Source: Pseudoips prasinana (Eukaryota; Arthropoda; Insecta; Lepidoptera; Nolidae). Taken from it: a stretch of 64,000 nucleotides of DNA. The notes under the pieces were generated by a model. The model made no database searches, was not told the DNA's origin, and saw only the letters and a program-made list of their open reading frames with translations. Below are positions 51,450 through 61,845 of the stretch, piece by piece. How positions within the stretch are numbered: the stretch's first letter is position 1; every line of letters starts with the position of its first letter. The stretch covers positions 23,738,330 through 23,802,329 of the forward strand of contig OX621245.1 of assembly GCA_951640165.1 (NCBI GenBank). Direction: 5' to 3'. A program made the translations under genes and the position numbers.

Positions 51450-54420
51450 ATCTCTATTATATCCAACTCAATTACAATTAAAAAGTATTCAAGTTCATTT
51501 TAAATACTTTTCGTGTGCTCATACATAGTCAAAACATAATTGGTATCGTTCTTGTAAACAAATACAAATTTAATTTTGAGATTATAACTTGGTTCCATAA
51601 TATGATATCACATATTTACTATATTGTATCTCTTTTGATTTATCTATATTGAGTATATTGAGGAAGTGATTATTAGATTACTTACTTATTAGATTTAAAG
51701 AGTGACCGTAGCTATACATACATAGGTCGCTCTTTAATTTTACCGACGGATCCAATACAACCCGACTTAGAAAATCCTGCGGAAGAAACTTTATTATTAT
51801 GTATATAATTATTATCAAATAGACGGGTTGGCGATTTGCTGCCAGTTCTGTGTTAGACTTCTTCTTCTTCTTGACAACTTCTGCGTCCTCCGCGAGATGA
51901 GATGGAGTGGTGGAATTCGTTGCCGCAAGCTATGCTTTTTGGGTACTTTTATTTTATTCCCACATATATTTTCTTGTATAAACTTTTGCGTAAATAAAAC
52001 CACATTTCCTTATTCAGTTACACTTTTACTTATGTAATACGTTTTTCACCAACGATTGAAGAGAATGGACTCCTAAAAAGTAAGGAATGATTTTCCACTT
52101 TAAAGTTTTAGGTTAAATACTGTAAGCTAAAGCCACTAGTTACTTACTAAAAGAAACAGCAAAGATACTTTAAAATACCACAGTGAATGAGTATACACTT
52201 TTTGTAGTACCTAGTTATTCTCTTTCAGTTCAATGCTAAATATGTTTAAACATTTTCATGAACGAAATCTATTTTTTCAAATAATTCAAATGCCCCATTG
52301 TAGTATTCTACATGCGAATGTATATATCTTTTGCATTTTGTAATGCAGTTTCAAAATATAATGTGCAATTTCATTTCAAATTTTTTGTCATTCCACCCCG
52401 GAGCATTGTCACTCCAAATTATTTAAAAAGTAAAGCTAGCCGCGGTACAGACTAATCAGCAGTCTGGCAGGTGGAATTATAAAAAGAATAAATAATGTAG
52501 GTCGCTGCTCCTAGATAATCCCTTGCCCACCTTAGGTATACTAAAATGTTTTCTCTTTGAAAAGCTAACGGAAAATATTTGTGTTCCTCGCTTTACTGCC
52601 ACCTCGCTCGTCTGATAAATGTATAAAGCCTCTTATCGCGTACTTTAAAATATACGTATGTTCTTTCTGTAATTTCAAATACTTGCATTCACGTATTCTG
52701 AACCGCAATACGTTATTTCAGCACTGTGACGTCATATGTCAGGTCCCTCACTCGAACTCGTGTACGGCGGTAACGTGATTGATTGAATTGTGATGACGTC
52801 ACTCTTATCTACGTGATGGGAATTCAGCTGAAAGGTATAGATTTAGGAGAAATACAGGAATAAAGAATATCGATAAGTTGAGTTTCGTATATCTTAAATT
52901 ATTTTCTTGGGTTAATTCTCATTAATTTGTGTCATTGGAAGACTGGTAGAACATTATTTAGCTAATTATTACTCCGCATACTAATATACCGATCAATTAC
53001 ACACTCATTAATTCAAGGTGTTTACTAGGTACTACTGCTAAATTTTAAAGTCATAGCCCATCTCCTACGGATGTAAAGTAGGTGAGTATTCATATAAATT
53101 AACGCTAAATAACCAGAGCATATTGCTTGCATTCAAAGTGTGAAAATCGGCTTTATTTTATGATAATAAAAATAAATTCCTGTTTAGGATTACTCCTTAT
53201 TATTAGTTCATCCTATGGTTTAAGTCTTTTACGGAACTAAGTAAACTGTAACTGTTACTGTGTAATTCTATAGTTATCCTCTTTGCTATTCCCTGTGAAG
53301 TAAACGTGCGCTTCAGCCGTTGTCTCCCTCACTATTGATAGGAGAAGGAAACAAGCTTTTATAAGCATCGCCCCTACATGTTTGATTTTACTTAATTATT
53401 AATACCAGTTACTTATTATTCGATTGAATATTATTTTTTCCAGTTGCATTTGCGTTATCTTAAAGAACCTGTTCTTTATAGCCGGTGTTAAGCTGTATGT
53501 AATACCAATTTTATGCATATTTCGCCATCCACAACACACACGCATTCTCGCCGAATATCCGTAATTTTCACCTTAAAATACATTACGGATAGTAAATTAA
53601 TTCATCGTAAAAAACCAGCCAGTTACTAAAAACGCGATTTCGTATTCAACACGAATCCCAACTTATCTGTTATTTCAGCCATAGAAATTCAAAAATTAAT
53701 TCTGCGTAACCACCTAATCCTTAATCCCACTCATACATATGAACCTATTTATAATTAATCTGCGGTCAACTATACATAGTATTACATAGGTAATGTTATA
53801 CTTAACCAAATGGAGTGCCAGTTGGTGGAGTAATAGTGGAGACCGATTTGTGGTGACCATGCAATTTGTTACCTGAATGCACTGTTAATCTCTTTTATTG
53901 TAGTTAATTACTTATTGTATGTTGATATATAGGATTTTGAGGATGTAATCTTTGTAATTACTTCTATATTAGGTTTTCAAATGATTAGGTATTAGATTAA
54001 GTTTAAAAATCATTTAAATACGGTGCTTTTCAAGTGTAGAATATTCGATGAGTCCACTATTCTATACTGCAGTCTAAAACATGGATGACACTGATGACGG
54101 CAAAAAACACTAGGCTGGAGTTTACTGGATTGGGCATGTTTTACGTAAAGACACAGATAGATGGGCACAGATTTAAACCGCTTAATTCACCCTATTAATA
54201 ACTATTCTAACAGAAGAACCATATTCAATTACCTGATACTCTTTATGTAGGATAGGAGTTATTGTGATTTCAAACAAAACATCATGAATTTTTAAATGGC
54301 ATGATGGTTAAAAACGATGTTTGACATTTGTCCAGTCCAATTTAATCAGTTTGTAATGAAGCTTAGTGTATGTCACATTATCAAACCGAACATGTAGACT
54401 GTTCCAGTGGCTCACGTATG
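51450..54420. other. gene-free AT-rich stretch
   Basis: About 3 kb without a recognised repeat or supported gene. It contains the two CRE-like sites at 52727 and 52794. The frames at 51815-52003, 51828-52037 and 52581-52778 are unsupported. Confidence 0.45.
52727..52801. promoter_or_regulatory. paired TGACGTCA (CRE-type) sites
   Basis: Two exact TGACGTCA palindromes at 52727-52734 and 52794-52801, 67 bp apart, in an otherwise unique region with elevated CpG (GTGTACGGCGGTAACGTGAT between them). Binding by CREB/ATF-type factors is inference. Confidence 0.3.
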
Positions 54421-54422
54421 TA

Positions 54423-54602
54423 CAGACGCCAGGACATCAAGCTTCTATATCACACTTTATCGTATAAGCATAAGGTTCGCTTTCAATTAGGGAAATTGGG
54501 GTAATTTCCCTAATTGAAAGCGAACCTTATGCTTATACGATAAAGTTGGAAATCTATAAAATAAATTTGACAGATTGGGGTAACTTGATCTGCTGGGATC
54601 TG
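54423..54602. mobile_element. MITE, CAGACG family (copy 7), snap-back form
   Basis: 180 bp between TA at 54421-54422 and 54603-54604. Instead of one asymmetric middle segment it carries two in perfect inversion: 54454-54497 and 54503-54546 are exact 44-bp inverse copies around GGGGT. The outer arms are decayed (CAGGACATC; GATCTGCTGGGATCTG). Confidence 0.93.
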
Positions 54603-54744
54603 TACTACTACGTTAGGATAGTGTTTTGACTGCTCCGCACTTTGTTTAGCACTGACGCCCATTTTGGGCAGAGAAATGCAGACCCAGAAGCCGCATCAAC
54701 ACCGTAAATTATATTATACCTCCGTGTACCTTACCCTTGCCCTT

Positions 54745-54790
54745 TTGACTGCCTCATTGGTCTAACAGTAGCAGGTTCAACTGCAGACAA
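54745..54790 (+). repeat. SINE-D head fragment
   Basis: GACTGCCTCATTGGTCTAAC matches the tRNA-like head of SINE-D (57600-57978, minus strand: GACTGCCTCGTTGGTCTAGC). Confidence 0.55.
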
Positions 54791-54894
54791 GATTTGAATA
54801 ATCATGCCAAAAACAATTTTCTGTTAAGAAAAATGAAGATTGGTGTTACGCCCCCTTGCCTCTGAGAGTACGTTAAGCAGACTTTTCAGTCATG

Positions 54895-55225
54895 GACACC
54901 CTTAATTTTTTTTTATATAAGGGGTCAACAAACGAGCAAGTGGGTCACCTGATGGTAAGTGATCACCGCCGCCAATGGGTACTCGCAACACCAGAGGAGT
55001 CGCGGGTGCGTTGCCGGCCTATAAGAGACAGCAAACAAGTGTGGCTGACCCTTCCTCCCACCCCAATGAGCTCTGGCGACCTTAATCACACTCGGAAACA
55101 CAACATTAAATTATACAACATTAAATTATTAATGTTATTATTAAGGTATGTGTTCTGTAAGGTGGAGGTACTTCCCCAGTCGGGCTGCTCTTTGAGCGAA
55201 TGAACGCTGTGCCCTACCTCTCTTA
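54895..55225 (+). repeat. dispersed lepidopteran-type repeat
   Basis: After a T run: TCAACAAACGAGCAAGTGGG, TCACCTGATGGTAAGTGATC, ACCGCCGCCAATGGGTACTC, GCAACACCAGAGGAGTCGCG and GTGCGTTGCCGGCCTATAAG. I recognise this block order as a common lepidopteran interspersed repeat. The 103-codon frame across it (54892-55203) is incidental. Confidence 0.65.
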
Positions 55226-55229
55226 AAAA

Positions 55230-55840
55230 TTAACCCATGACCTTTTATGCGTCCATCGTTCTTTCTTCGTCAAACATATCACCAAACGAGAAATTTGTTA
55301 CCATTGCAAGCAGTGTCATTGTAAACGCTATCTACTAGGTATGCTACTAGCTATCCCATCTAATTATAAAACTGACGGATAGAGAGTGCATCTGATTTTT
55401 CGCACACACACTTGTGCACTTGTCTAGACCCTGTTAAAAAGGTCGGAATACGATGCATAAGATATTATTTATCTGCCATTTTCTGCAATGTGTTAGCCAC
55501 TGCAGTCTAACAACGATTTTATCTTATTTCATGACAATCCTATTATTCGTATTCTGAACGTAGATTTTGCTCCGTCAATTCTTGGCGCTGTCCCATTCTG
55601 TTAGACTTAAACACATTTTTCGAGAATTCATGACAGTATCGCATCGCTATTTTAGACGGCATAATTTGTAACAGTTGCTAAGGATAAAATTATTAAAAAG
55701 TCACGCAATTTATTTTTCATTGGCTGACTCAACAAAAGAGTAACTTAAACCTTTTCATTTATACAAAATCAACCTCAAAAATGGGGGATATGCCATAAAA
55801 GCTACGCTTGTTAAACGTCATAATTTACAGAGAGGCTGCT
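55230..55840. other. gene-free stretch
   Basis: Nothing recognised. Confidence 0.45.
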
Positions 55841-55844
55841 GCCC

Positions 55845-55925
55845 GTTATCTGGTAGGTATTCCCTCGAGAGGACTTCTACGCCGTCCAGGGGATGAATTA
55901 GGCTGGTGATATACTTCATTCCCAG
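55845..55925 (-). repeat. SINE-B head fragment
   Basis: GCTGCCCGTTATCTGGTAGG, TATTCCCTCGAGAGGACTTC and TACGCCGTCCAGGGGATGAA: the inverse of the SINE-B 5' half. Confidence 0.6.
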
Positions 55926-55929
55926 CCAC

Positions 55930-56545
55930 ACAAATGTTAATTATTTAATTAAGCACTTTTATTTATTATATTAATAAATCCAGTATATAAATCGTCTCAA
56001 ATTTTATATAGTAAGTATACTAATATAGTGTTTGAAATATACACTATTTATAAAGTAATGGAATCAGGCGTTACTTTGCGGAAATCCATAACAATCAAAA
56101 TACAAAATCCTTCGAGCACTCGACGAGTTAGCAGCCCTTGAGAATGGTCCGTGGAGGACTGAAACACGTGTTGGGTATCGTACTGGCGCATGTAATTTGT
56201 TTTTTTTATATTGTCCTACTTGCATGTGCACATTTTTGCGGGCGGGAGGGCGGTGCAAATTGCATCCCGGCATGATTAAATTGACAATTAGCGGAATTAA
56301 CACTACATATTGATTTTGTATTTTGACTATTTACAAATACAAAAGACATTCACAAAATAAAATACTAACTTCAACATTGGTTTATCCTATTGATTGTTAT
56401 CCTATCTGAGCAATATTAAATGAATGTTGTTTTAAACAGGCTATAAATATGTGATTTATGCATTTATTACATAAACGTTAAGTTTGAGAAATACAAGTCG
56501 TTAACTTTGAGCATATACACCACAAACTACACTAAATCTATATAA
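55930..56545. other. gene-free AT-rich stretch
   Basis: Nothing recognised. The minus frame 56064-56303 is unsupported. Confidence 0.45.
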
Positions 56546-56548
56546 GTA

Positions 56549-56681
56549 CAGACGCCAGCACATCAAGCTACCCCAATCTGTCAAATTTCCCAAATTGAAA
56601 GTTAACCTTATGCTTAAGTGATAAAGTTGAAAATCTACAACAAAGTTGACAGATTGCGGTAGCTGGATGTACTGGCGTCTG
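56549..56681. mobile_element. MITE, CAGACG family (copy 8)
   Basis: CAGACGCCAGCACATCAAGC to GGATGTACTGGCGTCTG, between TA at 56547-56548 and 56682-56683. Confidence 0.93.
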
Positions 56682-56689
56682 TACAAGAA

Positions 56690-57180
56690 AACCAAATGAG
56701 GAAAGATATTTTCCATAAACATCCCCTAGTTGCTTTCTAGTTCGACGAAATAAATATAGCAAAGATATTTACATAAGAATGCGGAAATCGTAATATATGT
56801 CACACCATCAGTAAAACTGTTTTCCTTGACCCTCCACAAACATGTCATACTTTTAGCAATATGTATCTACATCGAATATAATCCTGGCATATTTCAAACC
56901 ATCTAAATCTTAGTTAGGTCTGTGTCGGAATAATGGAAATTGTATGATATCACGTAGGTATTGGAACAAAGCAGAGCCTTGTGCCTAGTGGCTTCTGAGT
57001 AAACGATGTTGGTTGATCCAGGTTAGTAGTACGAGTGTACTCAAACTGCAGTACTATGCGGACGACAATGTATTACACGTGTAGATACCTGTGAGAATGT
57101 AAATCAAAGTACCCGCAGGTCTTTTATATCATACTTTACTGATTACTTTAGTCATATTTCTGACACATCACTAGTTGACT
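56690..57180. other. gene-free stretch
   Basis: Nothing recognised. Confidence 0.45.
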
Positions 57181-57185
57181 GCTAT

Positions 57186-57440
57186 GCTGTGTGGTGACGG
57201 CGCGTGAATATCAGACAGAATATCCTCACCCCATCTCATCCCGTGGGGTCGTAGAAGTCGACCCGAGGGAGTGTCTGCCAAAGGACGGACAGCAGCATCT
57301 CGCTGGGTACTATGACCATCATACTGCGACCGCCAACCCATCTGTCAAGCGTGGTGATTATGGCATATGCCCCAAGATGATTCTTGGGGTAGGCTACTGG
57401 CCAGCAGTGGACTTTTTACGGCTGTTATGACGATGATGAC
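57186..57440 (+). repeat. SINE-B copy, best preserved
   Basis: GCTGTGTGGTGACGGCGCGT, CATCTCATCCCGTGGGGTCG, TAGAAGTCGACCCGAGGGAG, ATACTGCGACCGCCAACCCA, GATTCTTGGGGTAGGC, GCCAGCAGTGGACTTTTTAC and GGCTGTTATGACGATGATGA. The whole unit, head to RTE-type tail, is about 250 bp. Confidence 0.82.
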
Positions 57441-57599
57441 TAGTCTATACTACATCTACTGAAGTTTGTTAGTTAGTTAGTGACAGAAATATGATAAAAG
57501 TATGAATTAACTACCTACAGGTACGCTTAACTGGCAGACTTCCCAGTTATCACTTTAGTTTGTCATACATATTTTGCAGGCTGTAAGGTTCTGTATATA

Positions 57600-57978
57600 A
57601 GAATAATAATGTCCTCCTAGCCGAATTTCGGCCACGGCGGCCAGTCTCAACAGAGATTAGCCATCTGCGCGGGACATATTATAGTGCTCAAGTGTGTGCG
57701 CAAACACAGGAGCACTTTCTATTCCATCACTCTCATGATCCGATGGGACGCCTAGCGACCCGACCGGAAAGAGGTCAGGCAGAGGACCGACGGCTTTACG
57801 TGCTCTCCAAGGCACGGGGGTATAATACCGCCAGTTCCCAGACTTCGGGCTGATGCTGAGAAATTTTTCTTTTTACAGAAAAGTCCTAAAATCAGCTTTG
57901 GCCCGACCCGGGATTTGAACTCAGGACCTAGTTATCTGCGGGTGAACACGCTACCGCTAGACCAACGAGGCAGTCTGT
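57600..57978 (-). repeat. SINE-D copy with tRNA-like head
   Basis: The minus strand begins GACTGCCTCGTTGGTCTAGC (A-box-like TGGTCTAGCGG), then GTCCTGAGTTCAAATCCCGG (B box) and a long body: GAGCACGTAAAGCCGTCGGT, CGTCCCATCGGATCATGAGA and TGGCCGCCGTGGCCGAAATT. The 18148 copy shares only the body, and 54745 only the head. Confidence 0.83.
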
Positions 57979-57984
57979 ATATAG

Positions 57985-58550
57985 GATTATATTAATATAT
58001 GAAACAAAAATTTTGTAAAACTTACCTGTTACCTCTAGTAAAGTGTATGAAACATGATAACTACAACCTTATTTCACAATAGTACCCTCTACTCGTAACA
58101 ACCACAAATCCCTCACCTGTCCTTTCCACAGCGCACTAGCGCAGTATATCACAGATAAAAAGGATGATGTTATTGGCTAGAAGCGCCACGTAGTACCAAT
58201 TACGTTTATTCTGAGTGTACTGCCACTGTACGCTTTGCAATTGTAACGTTCCATTGAAAACGTAGACGTTTCAAATTAGATTTCGGGGGTTTTATTTCAC
58301 CTTTTGTCTTTGGAACGAATTTTGTCTAAATTTAGTTTTATATGGTGTCTCGGACATTTTTTATTTAGTCCCGTCAACACGTCCATTCAGAAACTTTGCT
58401 CCTCAAACTGTATATGTAGCACAGTTTTAAAGGTAGTCTACTTCCTCGGTTCTGTTATGGATTCCATTCCTATAACGGAAAGCCAATCGCGTGACTCATT
58501 AATGATTTTTCTGGGTCTAGTTGTGCTTTGTGTCTGTGAATGACATGTTT
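57985..58550. other. gene-free stretch
   Basis: Nothing recognised. The frame at 58304-58543 has no family match. Confidence 0.4.
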
Positions 58551-58569
58551 GTAAGGCCCTAGTGCAGGC

Positions 58570-58713
58570 CCCCTACAAGATGGACCGATGAACTTGTGCG
58601 GGTCGCTATGAACTGCTGGATACGAAAAGCGCAAGACCGGCAATTGTGGAGATCTTTAGGGGAAGCCTTTGTCCATCTGTGGACGTCCCTCGGCTGATAT
58701 GATGATAATGATG
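58570..58713 (+). mobile_element. RTE LINE 3' end with 17-bp TSD
   Basis: 144 bp: CTACAAGATGGACCGATGAA, TTGTGCGGGTCGCTATGAAC, CGCAAGACCGGCAATTGTGG, GTCCATCTGTGGACGTCCCT and CGGCTGATATGATGATAATG. Flanked by AAGGCCCTAGTGCAGGC (58553-58569) and AAGGCCCTAGTGGAGGC (58714-58730). Confidence 0.93.
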
Positions 58714-58734
58714 AAGGCCCTAGTGGAGGCGATA

Positions 58735-59280
58735 TCTTTTATCCAGATTTTGAAGCACAGGACGTTACCCCTCACTAGTCTGCGGTTCCTTATAAAGTGG
58801 TAAAGTAACTGCTTCGTTGTTCCTGGTTTTAAATTCCGGGTCGGCGCTAAAAGTGAATTGGGACTTTGCTGGAAAGGAAACTTTTCAGTATTAGCTCGAA
58901 GTCTGGGAATTGGCAATATTACATGCCCGTCGCTCGGATAGCACGTAAAGGAGTACCAGACTTTTTTATGGTTGTCCCTGGTGATGGTCAGACGTGCGAT
59001 GGTAGAAAGAGGGCTTGGGAATCAAATCAACCAATTCTTACGACAGCCCATTATAAACGTGGTACCTACAACATATACAAGAAGGCAAACTCTTTACCTA
59101 GACTTAGGGCGCCTGGTCTATAAGCTCAGAATAGTCGACAATTCTCACAGTATTCAAATATTTCTAAAATGCTTTTTTTATCTGTAATTTTTTTATTAAA
59201 ATTACATACTGGCTAAATTTCAGCGAAATTCTCGACGAACTTAAAGTCTATATAAAAAACTTGTGTGTACTTACGTACAC
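58735..59280. other. gene-free stretch
   Basis: Nothing recognised. Overlapping frames at 58866-59187 are unsupported. Confidence 0.4.
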
Positions 59281-59283
59281 GCG

Positions 59284-59520
59284 TTAGAAGTTATACTTCT
59301 TAATATACAACTTGAACATAGTTATCAATTTTCATACCACCTAGAACTAACGTCATGCTGTTATTTTTACGATGCGCGCGCATCGTAAAAATTCACTCTC
59401 ATACATTTTCATACAACCTAGAACTAACTTCATGCTGTTAAATTTTTTGGTGTCGCGCGCATCGTAAAAATTCTCTCTCATCATTTTTCTCCATCGCGCC
59501 AAAAGAAGTATAACTTCAAT
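59284..59520. mobile_element. TIR element with tandem duplication and 30-bp palindrome
   Basis: TTAGAAGTTATACTTCTTAA on the left and the inverse of AAGAAGTATAACTTCAATAA on the right bound about 235 bp. Each end contains the palindrome-like GAAGTTATACTTC. Inside, a unit of about 75 bp occurs twice (59332-59405, 59408-59482). The first copy carries a perfect 30-bp palindrome at 59363-59392, centred on GCGCGC. No ORF. Confidence 0.6.
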
Positions 59521-59603
59521 AATATGACAAAACCTACAAACAGAGACAATTTCAATACAAACAAAAAAGTTTGTTTTATTGTTTGATCGCACAATTGTAA
59601 AAA

Positions 59604-59765
59604 GGTCTTATAACTAATGGTTCGTTTATTAATCAGCCGTATTGTGCACTTCCTGCATAGACGTGTAATAATGAACAACTGCTATATAATGATAGGAGTT
59701 CGATTAGTCCATTTATTATATAGCGAGAAGATTAAATGGAGTGTTGGTAGACAAATGGTGGCCAA
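59604..59765 (+). repeat. repeat I, copy 1
   Basis: Shares GTGTAATAATGAACAACTGC, TATATAATGATAGGAGTTCG and ATTAGTCCATTTATTATATA with 60381-60545. No coding potential. Confidence 0.7.
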
Positions 59766-59829
59766 TAATTTTAGATAATGATGCCAGTTACAAAAGAGAC
59801 TATGCATTTGCCATATTATCGTGCATACC

Positions 59830-60030
59830 TTTCACCGTCGCCGGTCGTGGGTTCGATTCCCACCCAGGACAGAAATTTGCATGGGCATGTCTGTTTGTCC
59901 TGAGTCTGGGTGTAATTCTCTATATAAGTATGTATATGTGTTTACAACTGAAAAGTAGTGTATAAATATCAGTTATCTGGTATCAGCTCGCTTAGTTTGG
60001 GATTAGATAGCAATGTGTGAATGATGTCCT
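59830..60030 (+). repeat. SINE-A copy
   Basis: GCCGGTCGTGGGTTCGATTC, CCACCCAGGACAGAAATTTG, CTGAGTCTGGGTGTAATTCT, TCAGTTATCTGGTATCAGCT and TTTGGGATTAGATAGCAATG. Its 3' end TGATGTCCTACGATATTA matches the terminus of the 21628 copy. Confidence 0.82.
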
Positions 60031-60380
60031 ACGATATTAATATTATTATCACTTATTTAAACTTTTTTCTAATTAAATATATTTTAAGATATATAAAATA
60101 ACAAAAATATAAAAAATAGGATTTGCAGGAACAGGGTCCATGCTATCCGAGGTTACGGCTCTAGAGACAGGAACCTCCTGACAATGCGAGCCGTGTCCAA
60201 AAGCACCCCTTTTTGGATCTTGTTCTTGACCGAACCGTCTAACGTAAACCTCTAGGTGTTTTTCGAAGCTCTTTGCTATTAATATTATTATTATAAGTGT
60301 GTACGAAAACACAGGTGCAAGATGAATACAACTGCACTCTTTGTTTACTACTCCCATCTCTACTTTAAGAAATAAAAGCT

Positions 60381-60545
60381 AAACAAGTGGGATAACTAAT
60401 GATTCGTCGTTCAATCAGTCCATTGTGCACTTACCGTATGGACGTGTAATAATGAACACCTGTTATATAATGATAGGAGTTCGATTAGTTCATTTGTTAC
60501 GTAGCGAGGGGATTAATCGGACTTTAGGTGGATACATGGTGGCTA
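60381..60545 (+). repeat. repeat I, copy 2
   Basis: The second copy, in direct orientation about 0.78 kb from the first. Includes GGACGTGTAATAATGAACAC and CTGTTATATAATGATAGGAG. Confidence 0.7.
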
Positions 60546-60611
60546 TTTCCGATTGACTCTTAGTTGAAGATAAAATTTTACTGAATAGTAAAATTTAGAG
60601 AACCAATTACC

Positions 60612-60790
60612 AAACGAACTGAATTTATATTGTTCATACATGGTTGCCGGTTAAGGGAACCTTTGAACTCTCCTTTCCTGAAAACATCTCCGATTTGGTC
60701 AGAAAATGTTAAAGAGGTAAAACAGGTTTGCAAAGATCATGACAAATGGAAATCCGATGTCTCTGCCTACCCCTCTGAGAAACAGATTTC
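60612..60790. pseudogene. LINE-like ORF fragment with inverted 5' half
   Basis: 60615-60705 is the inverse of the first half of the 51255 fragment (CATCTCCGATTTGGTCAGAA). 60710-60785 matches its second half in direct orientation (GTTTGCAAAGATCATGACAA and ATGGAAATCCGATGTCTCTG). The junction lies at about 60705-60712. This is the arrangement expected after twin priming during target-primed reverse transcription. It may be followed by a scrap of SINE-D (GGCGCGGGAGATATTATAGT). Confidence 0.55.
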
Positions 60791-60859
60791 GAATTTCATC
60801 GGATATTATTCATCGGCGCGGGAGATATTATAGTGCGTAACTCTGTAGACAAACACAGG

Positions 60860-61835
60860 CGTAAATATAATTAATACGTATTGTTATTACTTAAAAATAA
60901 TACACGAGATATACAACTCGGTTAGCTACCAATTCGTTAATTAATTACCCGTGTTGTGAACTATGTCGATAGTTTACTAATTAACAACAGTTGTATAACT
61001 AGTAACTAGTAGTAAACCATATTTTGATTAACATACTCATGCCTATTTAAATTTCAAAGAAACACGGCTTCTGACTTTCCAGTATTGCGGTTGCGATTTG
61101 TAATTCTGTAGCAGGCTCCCAAATAACTCGTAGCAGTCGTAGCTCATACACGTAGCCGTAGCTACCTACGACGCAGTTCGATTTACTAGGATGAGTAGTC
61201 TCCTGCCAAGAAACCTTTATGAAGCTGCTGCTCGTAAAATGCCACGCATTATGTATTCTCTTTTAAAATATAATACAGAAAGCATAACTGAACTAGTATC
61301 TTTTGAGTCTTGTTATATGACGGCTATTTTTAGAAGTCACTCGTGTAGGCGTAGATTGTTTTGGCTGTTATATAAAACTCGAGTGAGATTTTTCTTTGAT
61401 GGGTTAAAAATTTCAAGTTACGCTGAATACGCTAATACATGATATAGGTTTCTTTAAGGGTCAGCGTTTTCAGTCTATTTTGTATGAATGAAACATTTAT
61501 ATACCCAAGGTGTGTTGGGTATATAAACTTATCCGACTATGTATATTTGATATACTTATATAATATGTCTTGCATTTTTTTTACCAAGTGAACTAATAAT
61601 ACCAAACAAATAAAATATCAAACCTAAAAAAACATTACCAAATAATAAAGAGAAAACATTAAAAGCAAAGCAAAGCATGAAAAGTGTAATAAATTAAAAC
61701 TCTTGATTAAAAAAGGATTACAAATATATCAAATTTTAAAATTTATATTTAAGAAATTCATCAATGAATATAAACGTCTGTCAATTAACCAATTGTACAG
61801 GGTCCTATTAAATGAAAATCATAAGCCGTTCCATG
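60860..61835. other. gene-free stretch
   Basis: The frame at 61191-61442 is open for 83 codons but has no recognisable motif. It is preceded by a GTAGC-rich stretch (61130-61170). The hairpin at 61497 is the only clear structure. Confidence 0.4.
61497..61526. repeat. perfect hairpin, 12-bp arms
   Basis: TTATATACCCAA and its inverse around GGTGTG. Possibly the tip of an unrecognised element. Confidence 0.8.
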
Positions 61836-61845
61836 GCTAGATGCC

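Noticed and set aside
1009..56681. Regularly recurring palindromes as a CRISPR array
   Set aside because: The copies are about 135 bp each, kilobases apart, TA-flanked and without spacers; they are MITEs in a eukaryotic genome.
61191..61442. 83-codon ORF as a small host gene
   Set aside because: No signal peptide, domain, splice context or family resemblance. The GTAGC-rich sequence upstream looks like repeat DNA. Not enough to call a gene.
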